This document shows, piece by piece, positions 17,262 through 25,988 of a stretch of 64,000 nt of DNA. Below the pieces are notes generated by a model. It had not been told where the DNA came from. It was given only the letters and a program-made list of their open reading frames with translations, and made no database searches. Source of the stretch: Paenibacillus paridis. Its GTDB lineage: Bacteria; Bacillota; Bacilli; Paenibacillales; Paenibacillaceae. The stretch is taken from positions 1-64,000 of the forward strand of contig NZ_VCIX01000089.1 of assembly GCF_006345825.1 (NCBI RefSeq), written 5' to 3'. The stretch's first letter is position 1, and each line of letters opens with the position of its first letter. Both the position numbers and the translations under genes were made by a program.

Positions 17262-18821
17262 ATGATTCGTTCGACCAGCCGTTTGATTTGCGCAAGCTTG
17301 CTCCTTTTAGCCGGCTTAATATTAATAAGCGCTTGCTCTGATCAGATTGGCACGAATAGCCCGCAAACAAGCCATGTGAATGCAGGAAATAGCAATAATC
17401 CTGTAAGCGCTTCAAATGACGGGAAGAATAGCAGCAAGAAATTGGAGCCCTACACCTTGCGGTTTGTCTATACCGGATCGCCGCAGCGCGATGAGCAGGA
17501 AATAGAAGAAGCGATGAACGCTTATCTGATTGACAAAATAAATGCGAAAATCGATCTCATGCCGATCGATTGGGGACCTTGGGACGATAAGATCAATCTA
17601 ATGGTCGCTTCGCGGGAAAAGGTCGACATTTTATTCACTGCACAGTGGAATAAGCATGCGGTGAATGTGGCCAAGGGGGCGTTTCTTGAGCTGGATGGGC
17701 TTCTTGAGCAATATGGGCAAGGAATATTGCAATCGCTTGATCCCGTATTTCTGGCAGGCGCAAAGATTAACGGAAAAAACTATGCGATCCCAACCAATAA
17801 GGAGCTAGCCTCTCAAGGAGGAATCATCTACCGTTCAGACGTCGCCAAAGAGCTTGGCATCGATATGTCTGCTGTGAAGACAATTGAGGATTTGGATGCT
17901 GTTTACGAGACGATTCTGCTCAAAAAACCGGGCATGACCCCGATTTATATGAAGCTTGGTGAAACCTTTAATACGCATTATGTCGGAAATTTCGATGCGC
18001 TCGGGGACACGTCGATCCCTGGCATCATTCTGAAAGACGGAGACAGCACAACCGTAAAGCCCGCTTATGAGGTGGAGCGCTATGTGAATACCTTGCATAC
18101 CACCCGCCGTTTTTTTCAGAAAGGTTATATTAATAAGGACGCCGCAACCAATCAGACGATGAACATCGATGCTTTGAGCTCTGGCGATGTTTTTTCGATT
18201 ACCGGATCGTTGAAGCCGGGCAAGGATGAGGAGCTTGCGATCCAGACCGGACTGATCGGCAAGCTTGCCCAGCTTCCTTTGAACGAGAAGACGATAGCAA
18301 CCTCGGAGACGGCAGGCTCGATGCTCGCGATTTCCACGACCTCTCAGGATTCAGTGCGGGCTATGATGTTCATTAATTTGCTGCATACCGATTCCTATTT
18401 AAACAATCTTCTTAACTACGGCATTGAAGGAAAGCATTTCGTGAAGATTAGTGAGAATGTGATCAGGCCTACGGAATACACGAAAAATTATAATCCTGCC
18501 GCCAACTGGATGTTTGGCAATCAGTTTTTGAATTATATATGGGAAAGCGAAAATCCACAGAAATGGGAAAACTTCAGAGAGTTTAATCAAAATGCCAAGC
18601 TCTCGCCAGGCCTAGGCTTTGTATTCAATGGCGACGCGGTTCGTGCGGAGGTAGCAGCGGTAGTGAATGTGGACCGTCAGTATCAAACCGCGCTGGAAAC
18701 CGGCTCTGTCGATGTCGATAAGGTTTTGCCGGAATATGTTGAAAGCTTGAAAGCGGCAGGCATTGAGAAGATCATTAAGGAGAAGCAAGCTCAGTTCGAC
18801 CAATTTCTTTCCAATAAATAA
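17262..18821 (+). CDS. Paralogous oligosaccharide-binding lipoprotein
   Basis: A 519-residue lipoprotein with lipobox LISACSD (Cys about 25) and the same architecture as the preceding gene. Over an 80-residue stretch that I aligned by eye (near PIDWG.WDDKINLMVAS) about three quarters of the residues are the same. It lies after a terminator and has its own candidate promoter, so it is probably expressed separately and may bind a related sugar. It could also be a recent duplicate with the same role. Confidence 0.88.
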   Translation: MIRSTSRLICASLLLLAGLILISACSDQIGTNSPQTSHVNAGNSNNPVSASNDGKNSSKKLEPYTLRFVYTGSPQRDEQEIEEAMNAYLIDKINAKIDLMPIDWGPWDDKINLMVASREKVDILFTAQWNKHAVNVAKGAFLELDGLLEQYGQGILQSLDPVFLAGAKINGKNYAIPTNKELASQGGIIYRSDVAKELGIDMSAVKTIEDLDAVYETILLKKPGMTPIYMKLGETFNTHYVGNFDALGDTSIPGIILKDGDSTTVKPAYEVERYVNTLHTTRRFFQKGYINKDAATNQTMNIDALSSGDVFSITGSLKPGKDEELAIQTGLIGKLAQLPLNEKTIATSETAGSMLAISTTSQDSVRAMMFINLLHTDSYLNNLLNYGIEGKHFVKISENVIRPTEYTKNYNPAANWMFGNQFLNYIWESENPQKWENFREFNQNAKLSPGLGFVFNGDAVRAEVAAVVNVDRQYQTALETGSVDVDKVLPEYVESLKAAGIEKIIKEKQAQFDQFLSNK

Positions 18822-18864
18822 GGGGATTGAACGATCTTCTAGCTTCCATGGATATAAGTATAAC

Positions 18865-18904
18865 AAGAGCCGGCCAAGCGGATATACGCCTAGCCGGCTC
18901 TTTA
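18865..18904. terminator. Bidirectional terminator
   Basis: AAGAGCCGGC pairs with GCCGGCTCTT around an 18-20 base loop that contains a further short stem. It lies between the convergent binding-protein and P60 genes. Confidence 0.8.
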
Positions 18905-18919
18905 GTTATATGCAGCTTG

Positions 18920-19465
18920 CTAAAGTGCACTACCGCCAAAAACAAAACGGTATTCCCAGTGTTTGTTGTCAATGCTGTCTACCCGAACCCCGCCGCTTTC
19001 CTTGGAATAGGTGTTTAACATTTTGCCATTGCCTAAATAAACGCCAACATGTGTAATTACCTGCTTGGTTTTCGTAAGTTTGGCGTAGCCGGATGCTTCG
19101 GAGCCATGGTACGACATAAAGAACATGAGGTCGCCGCGTTTCAGACTGCTCCAGCTTGTCTTTACTGCTGAATGCTGCTTGATGTAAGCGGCTTGTGTCG
19201 CGGCTGTCGGTGGAAGCGTCACGCCGACGGCGTTAAATATGTGCTTTGTAAAATCTGAACAATCAAATGTTTTCGTTGTGCTGCGATTCGATCCGAATTC
19301 ATAAGGCGTTCCTAAGTACTTCATTCCTGTTGCAATCATTTTCTCAACCGATGAGGATGCCGCATAGGCATGTCCTTCTATTGGAAAAGGCGCAAGGGCC
19401 GTACTAAGCAGTGTTGTTGATAATACGCATGTGACGAGCAGTTTTTTTAGGGATAAGTTTTTCAT
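18920..19465 (-). CDS. NlpC/P60 cell wall endopeptidase
   Basis: A 181-residue secreted protein with signal peptide (about 1-36, ending AYAAS) and a single NlpC/P60 domain. The catalytic Cys is in TFDCSDFTKH, the His in ITHVGVYLGNG and a third polar residue follows near the C-terminus. Such enzymes cut D-Glu-diaminoacid bonds in peptidoglycan stem peptides. It has no separate wall-binding domain, so it is a minimal form. The ATG at 19465 is preceded by AGGAGGTG at 12 bases; a GTG further up overlaps that ribosome site. Confidence 0.9.
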   Translation of the reverse strand: MKNLSLKKLLVTCVLSTTLLSTALAPFPIEGHAYAASSSVEKMIATGMKYLGTPYEFGSNRSTTKTFDCSDFTKHIFNAVGVTLPPTAATQAAYIKQHSAVKTSWSSLKRGDLMFFMSYHGSEASGYAKLTKTKQVITHVGVYLGNGKMLNTYSKESGGVRVDSIDNKHWEYRFVFGGSAL

Positions 19466-19570
19466 TGGCAGCGTATACACCTCCTGGACTGCTACTAACG
19501 TAACACATGGATATTAGCAGTTTAAGCTGTAAAATATGGATAACTGCCCACTTTGCCCCTAGAGGCGGGC

Positions 19571-19589
19571 AGTCGACTCGACTTAAGTC
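19571..19589 (+). promoter_or_regulatory. Palindromes upstream of the Lia/Psp operon
   Basis: Two adjacent palindromes, AGTCGACT and GACTTAAGTC, lie about 130 bases before the first gene. They are candidate sites for the LiaR-like regulator encoded at the end of the cluster. A possible promoter (TTTATA, 16 bases, TAAACT) follows at about 19616-19643. Binding is inferred only. Confidence 0.35.
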
Positions 19590-19719
19590 CAGTGCGAAAA
19601 CCGCCGAAAGTCCGTTTTATAAAGGCGAAAATTGATCTAAACTAAGTACATAAGCAAGAGCAACACAAACAAGGCAACAAACAAAATGAATAAATTCTAA
19701 TCAGTGAAAGGAGTTGAAC

Positions 19720-20022
19720 TTGGAGATGAATGGAAAAAGCGCTCTTGGCGTATTGCTCGTCATCGTTGGCGGGATCGCGGTACTTAATTTTGTAGGTGTT
19801 CATTTCGGTGCTATATTAGGATTTTTGCTCCCGTTCATACTAATCGGCTTTGGAGTTGTCGGTTGGATGAACAACAAGAAATGGATCGGCGGCATTCTGG
19901 CCGCAGTTGGCGGATTGATGCTTCTCGGCAAGCTAGGTGGCATACTCGTATTGCTTCTAGCCATTGGGTTGATCGTTGCTGGCGTGAGCCTCTTTAAAAA
20001 GGATAAACGCAGAGTTTACTAA
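19720..20022 (+). CDS. LiaI/LiaF-type small membrane protein
   Basis: A protein of about 100 residues with four hydrophobic segments and repeated Gly-rich turns (GVVGWMNNKKWIGGILAAVG), like the membrane part of LiaI/LiaF proteins. It ends in a basic tail (KKDKRRVY). The start is uncertain: AAAGGAG is 6 bases before TTG 19720 and 12 before ATG 19726. It heads a cluster with two PspA genes and LiaS/LiaR homologues; in Bacillus subtilis LiaI anchors the PspA homologue LiaH at the membrane, and a like role is plausible here. Confidence 0.75.
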   Translation: MEMNGKSALGVLLVIVGGIAVLNFVGVHFGAILGFLLPFILIGFGVVGWMNNKKWIGGILAAVGGLMLLGKLGGILVLLLAIGLIVAGVSLFKKDKRRVY

Positions 20023-20094
20023 TTGCTGCGAGTGAGAATAGAAGAACGAGTCGAAGATTGGTTTTGCACCGCAAAACGTTAAGGAGGACACGCA

Positions 20095-20781
20095 ATGAGC
20101 ATTATGAAGCGAGTACGCGACATTACAGTCGCTACATTAAATGAACGGCTTGAGAAATCAGAGGACCCGGTTCGCATGATTGATCAGTTCCTTTGGTCCA
20201 CAAGAGAAGATATTATTCAGGCAGAGAAGCTGTACCAGCAATATGCAGGGCATAGCAATCATCTGAAAGCACAGTGGCTGCAGGCTGAGGAGCAAAAGGA
20301 AAAGCGCGAGAATCAAGCGCTGACGGCACTGAAAGCAGGCGAGGAGCAGCTGGCGAGAATCGCATTGCATGAGAAAGCAGGCTGCGAGGAGCGCTCGAGG
20401 CAGTATCGTGACCTATTTGAGCAAAGCCGCCAAAATACGCTTGATCTAGAAGAGCAACTACGCGAGATGCGCAGCGAATATCAATCCGTATACGACAAGC
20501 GTGAATATTATGCAGCGCGGATGGAATCCTTAAGGCTTCAGCAGCGCATGAACAGCCGCTACAACAGCGGTTTTGGAGATAACGGCATTCAATCGGGTAC
20601 AGCATTTAGAAGACTTGAGGATCGCATTAGCGGAATGGAGCACGAAGCAAAGAGCTTGCGCGACATTCGCAGAATGGGGCAAGAATTCGTAACGGAAGCG
20701 GGTAACACCGTGCAATCCGTTATAGAACGAGAGCTTGAGCAATTAAAGCGAAAGCTTGAGAAAGAAGGCTGGTCGTCTTGA
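20095..20781 (+). CDS. PspA/IM30 family protein (first copy)
   Basis: A 228-residue, nearly all-helical coiled-coil protein. The N-terminus MSIMKRVRDITVATLNERLE and EDPVRMIDQFL are typical of PspA/LiaH. These proteins form ESCRT-III-like assemblies that protect damaged membranes. AAGGAGG precedes the ATG, and a perfect hairpin (GTTTTGC/GCAAAAC, 20061-20077) sits just before it and may affect message stability. The stop overlaps the next gene (TTGA). Confidence 0.9.
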   Translation: MSIMKRVRDITVATLNERLEKSEDPVRMIDQFLWSTREDIIQAEKLYQQYAGHSNHLKAQWLQAEEQKEKRENQALTALKAGEEQLARIALHEKAGCEERSRQYRDLFEQSRQNTLDLEEQLREMRSEYQSVYDKREYYAARMESLRLQQRMNSRYNSGFGDNGIQSGTAFRRLEDRISGMEHEAKSLRDIRRMGQEFVTEAGNTVQSVIERELEQLKRKLEKEGWSS

Positions 20782-21245
20782 GAAAACTATACCGTTCCTC
20801 TCGCGACAAGAAGCTATTCGGCCTATGCGGCGGTCTAGCGGAAATGTTAAACGTAGATGCGACCCTGCTGCGGATCTTACTTATTGTTGTAACGATCTTT
20901 ACCAGCGGCGCCGTTATTCTTATCTATATCATTGCAGGACTCGTTGTTCCTAAGGAACCGCCAGTCTACTCCAACTTTGGTCCAAACGGCTACGGCAACG
21001 GCGGCTATGGCGGTGGAGGATACAATCCCGGCTACGGTCAACAAGCGCAATCGCAATTCGGCGGTCCTTACAAAAACCCGCCACAGCCTCCAGGTTCATG
21101 GAATTCGACCGGAGCGGCTCCGCAGCAGCCAGCAGCGTCAACTCAGTTTGACAGCATGATGGATGATTTGGAGAAAAAAGCACTGCGTCGTGAAATCGAA
21201 GAATTGAAAGCCAAAATTGCTAAATACGAGAAGGGAGATTTTTAA
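20778..21245 (+). CDS. PspC-domain membrane protein
   Basis: A 155-residue protein. A PspC domain at 3-60 (KKLFGLCGGLAEMLNVD and a membrane helix) is followed by a Gly/Tyr/Asn-rich linker (residues about 70-90) and a Pro/Gln-rich part. A short C-terminal coiled coil (KKALRREIEELKAKIAKYE) resembles those of liaG/YvlB-type partners. The TTG start overlaps the PspA stop. Its place between two PspA genes suggests that it recruits them to the membrane. Confidence 0.88.
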   Translation: MRKLYRSSRDKKLFGLCGGLAEMLNVDATLLRILLIVVTIFTSGAVILIYIIAGLVVPKEPPVYSNFGPNGYGNGGYGGGGYNPGYGQQAQSQFGGPYKNPPQPPGSWNSTGAAPQQPAASTQFDSMMDDLEKKALRREIEELKAKIAKYEKGDF

Positions 21246-21246
21246 T

Positions 21247-21954
21247 ATGGGAATTTTTAAACGCATGAAGGATATGACAAAGGCATCGGTAAATGAGGCA
21301 TTGGACAAAATCGAAGATCCGATTATTATGCTGAACCAATATTTGCGCGATATGGAATCTGAGATTCATCAAGCTGAGGTAACGGTAGCTAAGCAAATGG
21401 CTAACGAGCGCCGCATGAAGCAGCGCCTGGAAGAAACGGTTCGCAGTACGGCAGACCGTGAATCGAAAGCGGAGGCAGCCCTTAGAGCAGGCCAAGAAGA
21501 GCATGCACGCAAGCTGCTTGAAGAGAAGCTGTATTTTGACCAAAAGGTAACGGAATACACAGATCTGCATGCACAGTCCAAAGTGCAAGCGGAGGAGCTG
21601 CTGCAGCAATTGCACACGATGAAGGATGAGTTCTACCAATTGCGCAATAAGCGCAACGAGCTCGCTTCCCGTGCACAGGTAGCCAAAGCCCAAAAACAAA
21701 TGGCTCAATTATCTTCTAACCACACGATTGACAGCGGCTCTGCATCACGCGGCTTCTACCGGATGGAAGAGAAAATCATGCAGTTGGAAGCAGAAGCGGA
21801 TGTTCTTCGCACTCCGTATTCATACAGCGGATCATCGAACACGTTCAACGCTGCCGAAGCAGAGAAACAGCTTAAGGTTGATGAGCAGCTTCAAGCTTTG
21901 AAAAACAAACTTGCCCCATCCCCATCCTTAGCTAAAGAGCAATCAGAAGAATAG
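21247..21954 (+). CDS. PspA/IM30 family protein (second copy)
   Basis: A 235-residue coiled-coil protein with the PspA start MGIFKRMKDMTKASVNEALD and EDPIIMLNQYLRDMESEI. The ATG at 21247 comes right after the PspC stop and is preceded by GAAGGGAG, so an upstream in-frame start is not used. It is clearly a paralogue of the first PspA but divergent. Two PspA copies flanking one PspC may form mixed assemblies. Confidence 0.9.
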   Translation: MGIFKRMKDMTKASVNEALDKIEDPIIMLNQYLRDMESEIHQAEVTVAKQMANERRMKQRLEETVRSTADRESKAEAALRAGQEEHARKLLEEKLYFDQKVTEYTDLHAQSKVQAEELLQQLHTMKDEFYQLRNKRNELASRAQVAKAQKQMAQLSSNHTIDSGSASRGFYRMEEKIMQLEAEADVLRTPYSYSGSSNTFNAAEAEKQLKVDEQLQALKNKLAPSPSLAKEQSEE

Positions 21955-21972
21955 GATAAGGCAATGGAATCG

Positions 21973-21999
21973 GCGGACCGCTTAGCGGTCTGCTCTTTC
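21973..21999 (+). terminator. Short terminator or attenuator
   Basis: GACCGC/GCGGTC with a three-base loop is followed by TGCTCTTT. It may lower read-through from the psp genes into the two-component genes. Confidence 0.5.
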
Positions 22000-22066
22000 A
22001 TTTGTTGGGGACATGACAGGGATAGGCAATAAGGGTTAAAATAGTACATAAAAGGAAGTGAGCCGT

Positions 22067-23050
22067 ATGGAGCAAAGCAATAAGAACGATCAACCGAGTC
22101 ATGCGGCCCGCAGACGCAATATTACAGAAACGATATTGTGGCTGCTCATTATCATCAGCTTGGTCGTCATTGTATTGCAAGGGATCGGCTATGTAGAGCT
22201 ATTTACCTTGCAAGGGAAATGGGCGGTTGTTGGTCTTGCAATCGTTGGAGCAGGTTTGGCGGCAGCGGCATTAAACGGTTATTTGCAAAACTCCCGGCTA
22301 AAGGAATCGCTTAAGCGATTGACCGAGCAGCAGAAGAAGCGGAGGTTCACGGTGACGCTTAGCAATGGCGACAAGACGGATAACGAAATCTCGGAGCAGG
22401 AGCAGGTTGATCCGAGCTGGACTGAAAAGGTGAAATTTACGGCAGTTATCGAAGAGCGCCAGCGGCTTGCGCGTGAGCTGCATGATGCGGTGAGTCAGCA
22501 GCTATTTGCCATCTCGATGACAGCTACCGCGGTCAGCCGGACCATTGAGCGCGACTGGGAGCGGGCCAAACGACAAGTACAGCTTATAGAAGAAATGGCT
22601 GCCGTAGCTCAATCCGAGATGCGAGCATTGCTGCTTCACCTTCGGCCCGTCCACTTGGACGGCAAAAACTTGGGGCAGGCGCTTACTGTTCTAGTGGATG
22701 AGCTGAAGCAGAAGGTACCGATGGTCATAACCTTGGAAGTGGATGAAACGATTGTGCTGGCTCCTAATGCCGAGGATCATTTGTTTCGGATCGCGCAGGA
22801 AGCCCTATCCAATACGCTCAGGCATTCTAAAGCGGACAGAATGGAAATCAAGCTTATTCGTACAGAGAAGCAAGTGCATATGAGCTTGAAGGATAGTGGT
22901 GTCGGCTTTGATCTCGAAGCGAAGAAGCAAACGTCCTATGGGCTGCTCACGATGGAGGAACGCGTCATCGAAATTGGCGGTTCACTGCAGATGATTTCCA
23001 AGCCAGGAGAAGGTACCGCAATATTAATTTGGGTTCCTATTGAAGTTTAA
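22067..23050 (+). CDS. LiaS-like histidine kinase, NarL family
   Basis: A 327-residue kinase with two membrane segments at about 25-45 and 55-80 and a very short outside loop, as in intramembrane-sensing kinases. It has a HisKA_3 H-box (RQRLARELHDAVSQQLFA) and an ATPase domain (DHLFRIAQEALSNTLRHSKA, DSGVGFD, YGLLTMEERV). The ATG follows AAGGAAG at 8 bases. No LiaF inhibitor gene lies next to it, unlike Bacillus subtilis. It probably responds to envelope damage and drives the upstream psp genes. Confidence 0.85.
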   Translation: MEQSNKNDQPSHAARRRNITETILWLLIIISLVVIVLQGIGYVELFTLQGKWAVVGLAIVGAGLAAAALNGYLQNSRLKESLKRLTEQQKKRRFTVTLSNGDKTDNEISEQEQVDPSWTEKVKFTAVIEERQRLARELHDAVSQQLFAISMTATAVSRTIERDWERAKRQVQLIEEMAAVAQSEMRALLLHLRPVHLDGKNLGQALTVLVDELKQKVPMVITLEVDETIVLAPNAEDHLFRIAQEALSNTLRHSKADRMEIKLIRTEKQVHMSLKDSGVGFDLEAKKQTSYGLLTMEERVIEIGGSLQMISKPGEGTAILIWVPIEV

Positions 23051-23126
23051 ACCAAGCAAAAGCAATGGATAGAGAAAGGCTGGAAAATCGTAAGATCATA
23101 TAAAGGCGGTGCAAGGTGTGGAGGCA

Positions 23127-23786
23127 ATGGAGCAATTGAGTCAGCCGATAAAGGTATTACTAGTCGATGATCATGAAATGGTGCGGATCGGACTTGCGGC
23201 AGTGCTGGATACCGAGGATGGGATTGAAGTTGTCGGAGAAGCGAGCAATGGCATGGACGGCATTCGATTGGCACAGGCGTATAGACCGGACGTTGTTCTC
23301 ATGGATCTGGTGATGGACGGCATGGACGGGGTGGAAACGACTGCGAAGCTGCTTGAATTATATCCCGAATGCAAGGTTATCGTCTTAACAAGCTACCTCG
23401 ACGACAGCAAGCTGTATCCGGTCATTGAAGCGGGAGCGTTCAGCTATTTGCTGAAAACGTCAAGAGCAACGGAGATCGCCGATGCGATTCGCGCAGCAGC
23501 CCGCGGGCAATCGGTACTGGAGTCCCAGGTGGCTGCGAAAATGATGAATCGCTTCCGCCAGCCCAAGCAGCAGGAGCAGGCTCCGCTGCATGATGACCTG
23601 ACGGAACGCGAAATGGATGTCCTTAAGCGTGTAGCGCAGGGCATGTCTAACCAGGAAATTGCCGATCAGCTGTTTATCGGTGTGAAAACAGTCAAGTTTC
23701 ATATTACGAATATTTTCAACAAGCTGGATGTCGATGACCGTACTCAAGCTGCTATTTATGCACATAAGCAAGGAATTGCTGATTAA
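23127..23786 (+). CDS. LiaR/VraR-like response regulator
   Basis: A 219-residue NarL/FixJ regulator. The receiver has DDHEMVRIG, acceptor Asp in VVLMDLVMDGMDG and Lys in LLKTS. The LuxR-type helix-turn-helix is near the end (LTEREMDVLKRVAQGMSNQE, ADQLFIGVKTVKFHITNIF). I chose ATG 23127 because AAGGTG lies 8 bases upstream; GTG codons 9 and 18 bases earlier fit less well. It pairs with the preceding kinase. Confidence 0.9.
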   Translation: MEQLSQPIKVLLVDDHEMVRIGLAAVLDTEDGIEVVGEASNGMDGIRLAQAYRPDVVLMDLVMDGMDGVETTAKLLELYPECKVIVLTSYLDDSKLYPVIEAGAFSYLLKTSRATEIADAIRAAARGQSVLESQVAAKMMNRFRQPKQQEQAPLHDDLTEREMDVLKRVAQGMSNQEIADQLFIGVKTVKFHITNIFNKLDVDDRTQAAIYAHKQGIAD

Positions 23787-23806
23787 CGAGGCTTTTGTTT
23801 AATTCA

Positions 23807-24328
23807 TTATCTATTTGTTTTATCATGCATGATGAGTTGCAGCAACTGATCCGTTTGATCAACGGGTATGGCTGGAATACCGTTGTGGGAAATTTCGCTG
23901 ATTTTGGCCTCTGGCCAGTAAGCGATGGCGGCAGTATTCGTTAATTGGTCGAATAGTTCATTATCCGCTTCCGTCCGAAGGATTAGTATTTTTGGATAGT
24001 CGGCTGTTTTAAAGCCCTCAATAAGAATGACATCGGCTTCATCCATTTGAGCGATGAGCTGCTCAAGCGTTTCCGGGTGAGCTTTAAGGAGCGCTGTCCG
24101 CTTGGAAGAGGTGATGGCGGTCAAATCTGCCCCGGCTGCTTGGTGCTGCCAGGTATCACTTCCGGGCTTGTCGATTTGAAAATCATGCGCGTCGCGCTTA
24201 ATGGTTCCTACAATATAACCCGCTTGTTTAAAGCGTTCGGTCAGCCGGCAAACCAATGTGGTTTTGCCGGTATTTTTGTATCCAACGACTTGGATAACAA
24301 GCTGATGGCGTGCTGATGGCGGCTGCAT
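23807..24328 (-). CDS. mobB: Molybdopterin-guanine dinucleotide protein MobB
   Basis: A 173-residue GTP-binding protein with P-loop VVGYKNTGKTTLV, then GTIKRDAHDFQ and the D-x-x-G-like segment. MobB assists MobA in attaching GMP to molybdenum cofactor. The ATG follows AAAGGAG at 6 bases. It diverges from moeA, so the 114-base gap holds both promoters. It converges with the liaR-like gene without a clear terminator between them. No mobA or molybdoenzyme gene is in the window. Confidence 0.9.
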   Translation of the reverse strand: MQPPSARHQLVIQVVGYKNTGKTTLVCRLTERFKQAGYIVGTIKRDAHDFQIDKPGSDTWQHQAAGADLTAITSSKRTALLKAHPETLEQLIAQMDEADVILIEGFKTADYPKILILRTEADNELFDQLTNTAAIAYWPEAKISEISHNGIPAIPVDQTDQLLQLIMHDKTNR

Positions 24329-24442
24329 GGCGTTCTCCTTTATGAGCGTCCTTAATTGCCATAAGTTTAACATACATTGTAAAATGAATGCTGAATAAGC
24401 TGTTTAAAAATCGAACGAGCAGCACAGGGACGGGGGATAGGA

Positions 24443-25948
24443 ATGGAGACGCTAGGCGGCGGTGGAACGGGTAGAGCGGATAGAGCGGATATAAGAGAGG
24501 CGAAGGGAAGCACGGATAGGAAGGTATGTGAGAGTGAAACGGGTATAGCGTATGAAAAAGATCTAGCGGGAAGTGTTGATTACGGGGGCGATAAGGGGAG
24601 ATCAGGGAGCGGGAAAGCTGAGAGTATTGACAGGAAGACAGATGAGGAGAGCAACGGAGGAGTAGGTAGCGGCGAGAGTGCCTCACGGTTTAATCGTGTG
24701 GCGGTGAAAGTCGCAGAAGCGCAGCAGAGGGTGCTGGCTGCTGCGGACGGGCTGTGCCTCGGCAGCGAGCACGTGCCGCTGCTTGAGAGTGGCGGCCGAA
24801 GGCTTGCGCAGCAGATCGCTGCGACAAGCGACTGGCCGCCATTCGCGCGCTCAGGGCTCGACGGCTATGCCGTGCGCGCGGCAGATATCGCGGACGCGAC
24901 GCCGGAGCAGCCGGCGGTGCTGCGCGTGGTTGACACAGTCGCGGCGGGCGGGCTCGCCCGTGCGGCTGTCGAGCAGGGCACGGCCGTGCGCATCATGACC
25001 GGCGCGGCTGTGCCTGTGGGGGCTGACGCGGTCGTCATGCTGGAGCAGACCGCGGAAGCGATGCTGGCCTGCGGCTCGGCTGCGGTGCTGATTAAGCGCG
25101 CCGCTGCCGCAGGCCAGCACATAGCGCCCCAAGGCGAGGAATTTCGCCTTGGGAGCGCGCTTGCGGGGCCCGGCACGCTTGTTCGGCCGGGCCATGTTGC
25201 GCTGCTAGGCACCTTCGGCTATGCCGAGGTGCCGGTTTGCAAGCGGCCGCGCATAGCGGTGTTTGCGACCGGCAGCGAATTGCTGCCGGTGGAGGCGGCG
25301 CTGGCGGCGGGGCAGATCCGCGACAGCAACAGCGGCATGATCGCGGCCATGGCGGAGCAAAGCGGCGCCGTGCCGATCATGTGCGGTTCGCTGCCGGATA
25401 GGCTAGATGCTGTAAGAGAAGCCATTACGAGAGCTGCAATTGAAGCCGATTTGATTGTGACAACTGGGGGCGTTTCAGTTGGCGACTTTGATGTGATGTC
25501 AGAACTGTTCCGCTCGGTTAAGCACGAATGCTCGTCTGACCAACTATTATTCGACCGCGTGGCAATGAGACCAGGCAGCCCAACTTCAGCTGCGCTCATA
25601 GACGGTAAGCTCTTAATTGCCTTGTCAGGCAATCCAGGAGCATGTTTCGTCGGTTTTGAATTATTTGTTCGCCCTGTACTGCTTCGCTTGCAGGGAGCTG
25701 AGCAGGCGCTTCCGCGAACCGTAAAGGCTGAGCTGCTTACCAGCGTCGAGAAACCCAGCCCTCATACACGTTACGTACGTACAAAACTGCTTTATGACCC
25801 GGAAGGGCGCTTGCTCGCCGATCCGCTCGCCTTCTCCAAATCAAGCATGATGGCCTCCATCGCGGATGCCGAAGGGCTTGCCGTCATTCCATCTGGCTCT
25901 AGGGGAGCCGAAGCGGGAGAGCTGATAGATGTTATCCTCATTCCTTGA
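24443..25948 (+). CDS. moeA: Molybdopterin molybdenumtransferase MoeA
   Basis: A 501-residue protein; typical MoeA has about 400-420. From about residue 83 (FNRVAVKVAEAQQRVLAAAD) it matches MoeA: FARSGLDGYAVRA, IMTGAAVPVGADAVVMLEQT, RIAVFATGSEL, then VTTGGVSVGDFDVM and SGNPGACFVGFELFVRP. MoeA inserts molybdate into adenylylated molybdopterin. Residues 1-82 are a low-complexity, charged Gly/Asp/Arg/Ser stretch unlike any family member I know. GGGGG stands 6 bases before the ATG. Translation could instead start near GTG 24700 if the extension is not real. The central third of the gene is much richer in G+C than the ends. Confidence 0.9.
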   Translation: METLGGGGTGRADRADIREAKGSTDRKVCESETGIAYEKDLAGSVDYGGDKGRSGSGKAESIDRKTDEESNGGVGSGESASRFNRVAVKVAEAQQRVLAAADGLCLGSEHVPLLESGGRRLAQQIAATSDWPPFARSGLDGYAVRAADIADATPEQPAVLRVVDTVAAGGLARAAVEQGTAVRIMTGAAVPVGADAVVMLEQTAEAMLACGSAAVLIKRAAAAGQHIAPQGEEFRLGSALAGPGTLVRPGHVALLGTFGYAEVPVCKRPRIAVFATGSELLPVEAALAAGQIRDSNSGMIAAMAEQSGAVPIMCGSLPDRLDAVREAITRAAIEADLIVTTGGVSVGDFDVMSELFRSVKHECSSDQLLFDRVAMRPGSPTSAALIDGKLLIALSGNPGACFVGFELFVRPVLLRLQGAEQALPRTVKAELLTSVEKPSPHTRYVRTKLLYDPEGRLLADPLAFSKSSMMASIADAEGLAVIPSGSRGAEAGELIDVILIP

Positions 25949-25988
25949 CCATGATGGTATACATAGGAGATTGAGATGAACCCGCTTT

